From Pseudomonas tritici (GTDB lineage Bacteria; Pseudomonadota; Gammaproteobacteria; Pseudomonadales; Pseudomonadaceae), in NCBI RefSeq assembly GCF_014268275.3, contig NZ_CP077084.1:4588001-4652000 (forward strand): a stretch of 64,000 bases of DNA, given 5' to 3'. Numbering within the stretch: the stretch's first letter is position 1; the number at the start of each line of letters is the position of its first letter. Under the pieces are notes generated by a model. It made no database searches. It had not been told where the DNA came from and saw only the letters and a program-made list of their open reading frames with translations. Below, one piece after another: positions 63,413 to 64,000 of the stretch. Made by a program: the position numbers and the translations under genes.

Positions 63413-63557
63413 CCGGGCAATTTGCAAGATTCGTCAATAAACCTGAATTCTGGTCGGATTGTCCTACAAAACCGCTCTATCTCCTACGTTTCAGCCTATA
63501 GCGCGATGTTAAATTTATTGATACTTTCCGCAGCGGTGATCACTCGGAGTTCTAATA

Positions 63558-64000
63558 ATGAAAAAAGTAATGCTCAAGACCACACTTAGCCTCGCCGTTG
63601 CCATGGCCTCCTCCCAACTGTTTGCAAGCGGTTTCGCGCTGAACGAACAAAGCGTGAGCGGGATGGGTACCGGTTTCGCGGGTCGCTCTTCTTCTGCCGA
63701 TGATGCAAGCACTGTTTACGGTAACCCTGCCGGTATGGCTCGCCTGAATGGCCAGCAAATCACGGGTGGCGTTGCAGCAATTGATGCCTCGACTGACATC
63801 AGCGACACCGGCGGCAACTCGCGCGGCTCGAATAAAGGCGACATGGTCCCGTTCACCGCGGTGCCATTCGGTTTCTACACCAACAAACTCAATGATCAGT
63901 GGGCCATCGGCTTCGGTGTATATGCACCGTTTGGCCTGGTGACCGACTATGAAAACGGCTTCCAGGGCCGTGGCTTCGGCAGCAAGAGCGAAGTGAAGGT
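63558..64000 (+). CDS. FadL/OmpP1-type outer-membrane transporter, 3' end cut off by the window edge
   Basis: N-terminal 147 residues of a long-chain fatty-acid/hydrophobic-compound porin. A signal peptide (MKKVMLKTTLSLAVAMASSQ, cleavage about LFASG) is followed by the FadL hatch signature FALNEQSVSGMGTGFAGRSS and the NPAGMARLNG motif. The frame is open to the right edge. CGGAG precedes the ATG. Family members import fatty acids or aromatic hydrocarbons; the substrate cannot be told from this part. Confidence 0.92.
   Translation, partial: MKKVMLKTTLSLAVAMASSQLFASGFALNEQSVSGMGTGFAGRSSSADDASTVYGNPAGMARLNGQQITGGVAAIDASTDISDTGGNSRGSNKGDMVPFTAVPFGFYTNKLNDQWAIGFGVYAPFGLVTDYENGFQGRGFGSKSEVK

Overview
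The window is a chromosomal segment of a GC-rich pseudomonad, most likely of the Pseudomonas fluorescens/putida side of the genus. The evidence is the FleQ/FleSR/FleN flagellar regulators, the HptB/HsbR/HsbA module lying inside the flagellar cluster, the phhRABC operon, and many REP-type inverted repeats of the kind seen in fluorescent pseudomonads. No plasmid, phage, insertion sequence, rRNA, tRNA or CRISPR array was seen.

Layout. Positions 1-41,340 are one almost unbroken polar-flagellum cluster on the minus strand. In transcription order (right to left) it holds flgFGHIJKL (late rod, rings, hook-associated proteins), an orphan FabH-like ketoacyl synthase, fliC-flaG-fliD-fliS-fliT (filament, cap, chaperones), fleQ and fleSR (master regulator and class III two-component system), fliEFGHIJ, hsbA-hsbR-hptB, fliK, fliLMNOPQR-flhB, three small cold-shock-domain genes, flhA-flhF-fleN-fliA and the start of cheY. 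The early hook/rod genes flgBCDE are not here. Sigma-54 sites (GG-N10-GC) lie in front of flgF, fleS, fliE, fliK, fliL and flhA. Sigma-28 (FliA) sites lie in front of fliC and fliS. This fits the FleQ -> FleSR -> FliA hierarchy known from P. aeruginosa.

Positions 41,660-45,920 carry phenylalanine/tyrosine catabolism: phhR divergent from phhABC. Positions 46,050-55,450 are housekeeping and accessory genes: an LpxH-like phosphoesterase, an AraC regulator, an EamA exporter, a SelW-type thioredoxin-fold protein, the patatin-porin PlpD, a MarR regulator, recQ, a YecA-family protein and a YbaN-like membrane protein. Positions 55,780-64,000 hold a very large solute-symporter/hybrid histidine kinase, rmuC, a Sel1-like protein, three small unknown genes and the start of a FadL-type outer-membrane transporter.

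Most unusual observations: (1) three tandem cold-shock-domain genes between flhA and flhB, two with decayed RNA-binding motifs and each of those two preceded by the same 26-bp palindromic repeat; (2) a roughly 220-bp element made of consecutive hairpins, including a near-perfect three-way junction, between hptB and fliK; (3) a 161-nt near-continuous hairpin between fleQ and fleS; (4) a FabH-like gene at the classical flagellin-glycosylation position with no glycosyltransferases beside it; (5) REP pairs at each convergent gene junction that has room for one.
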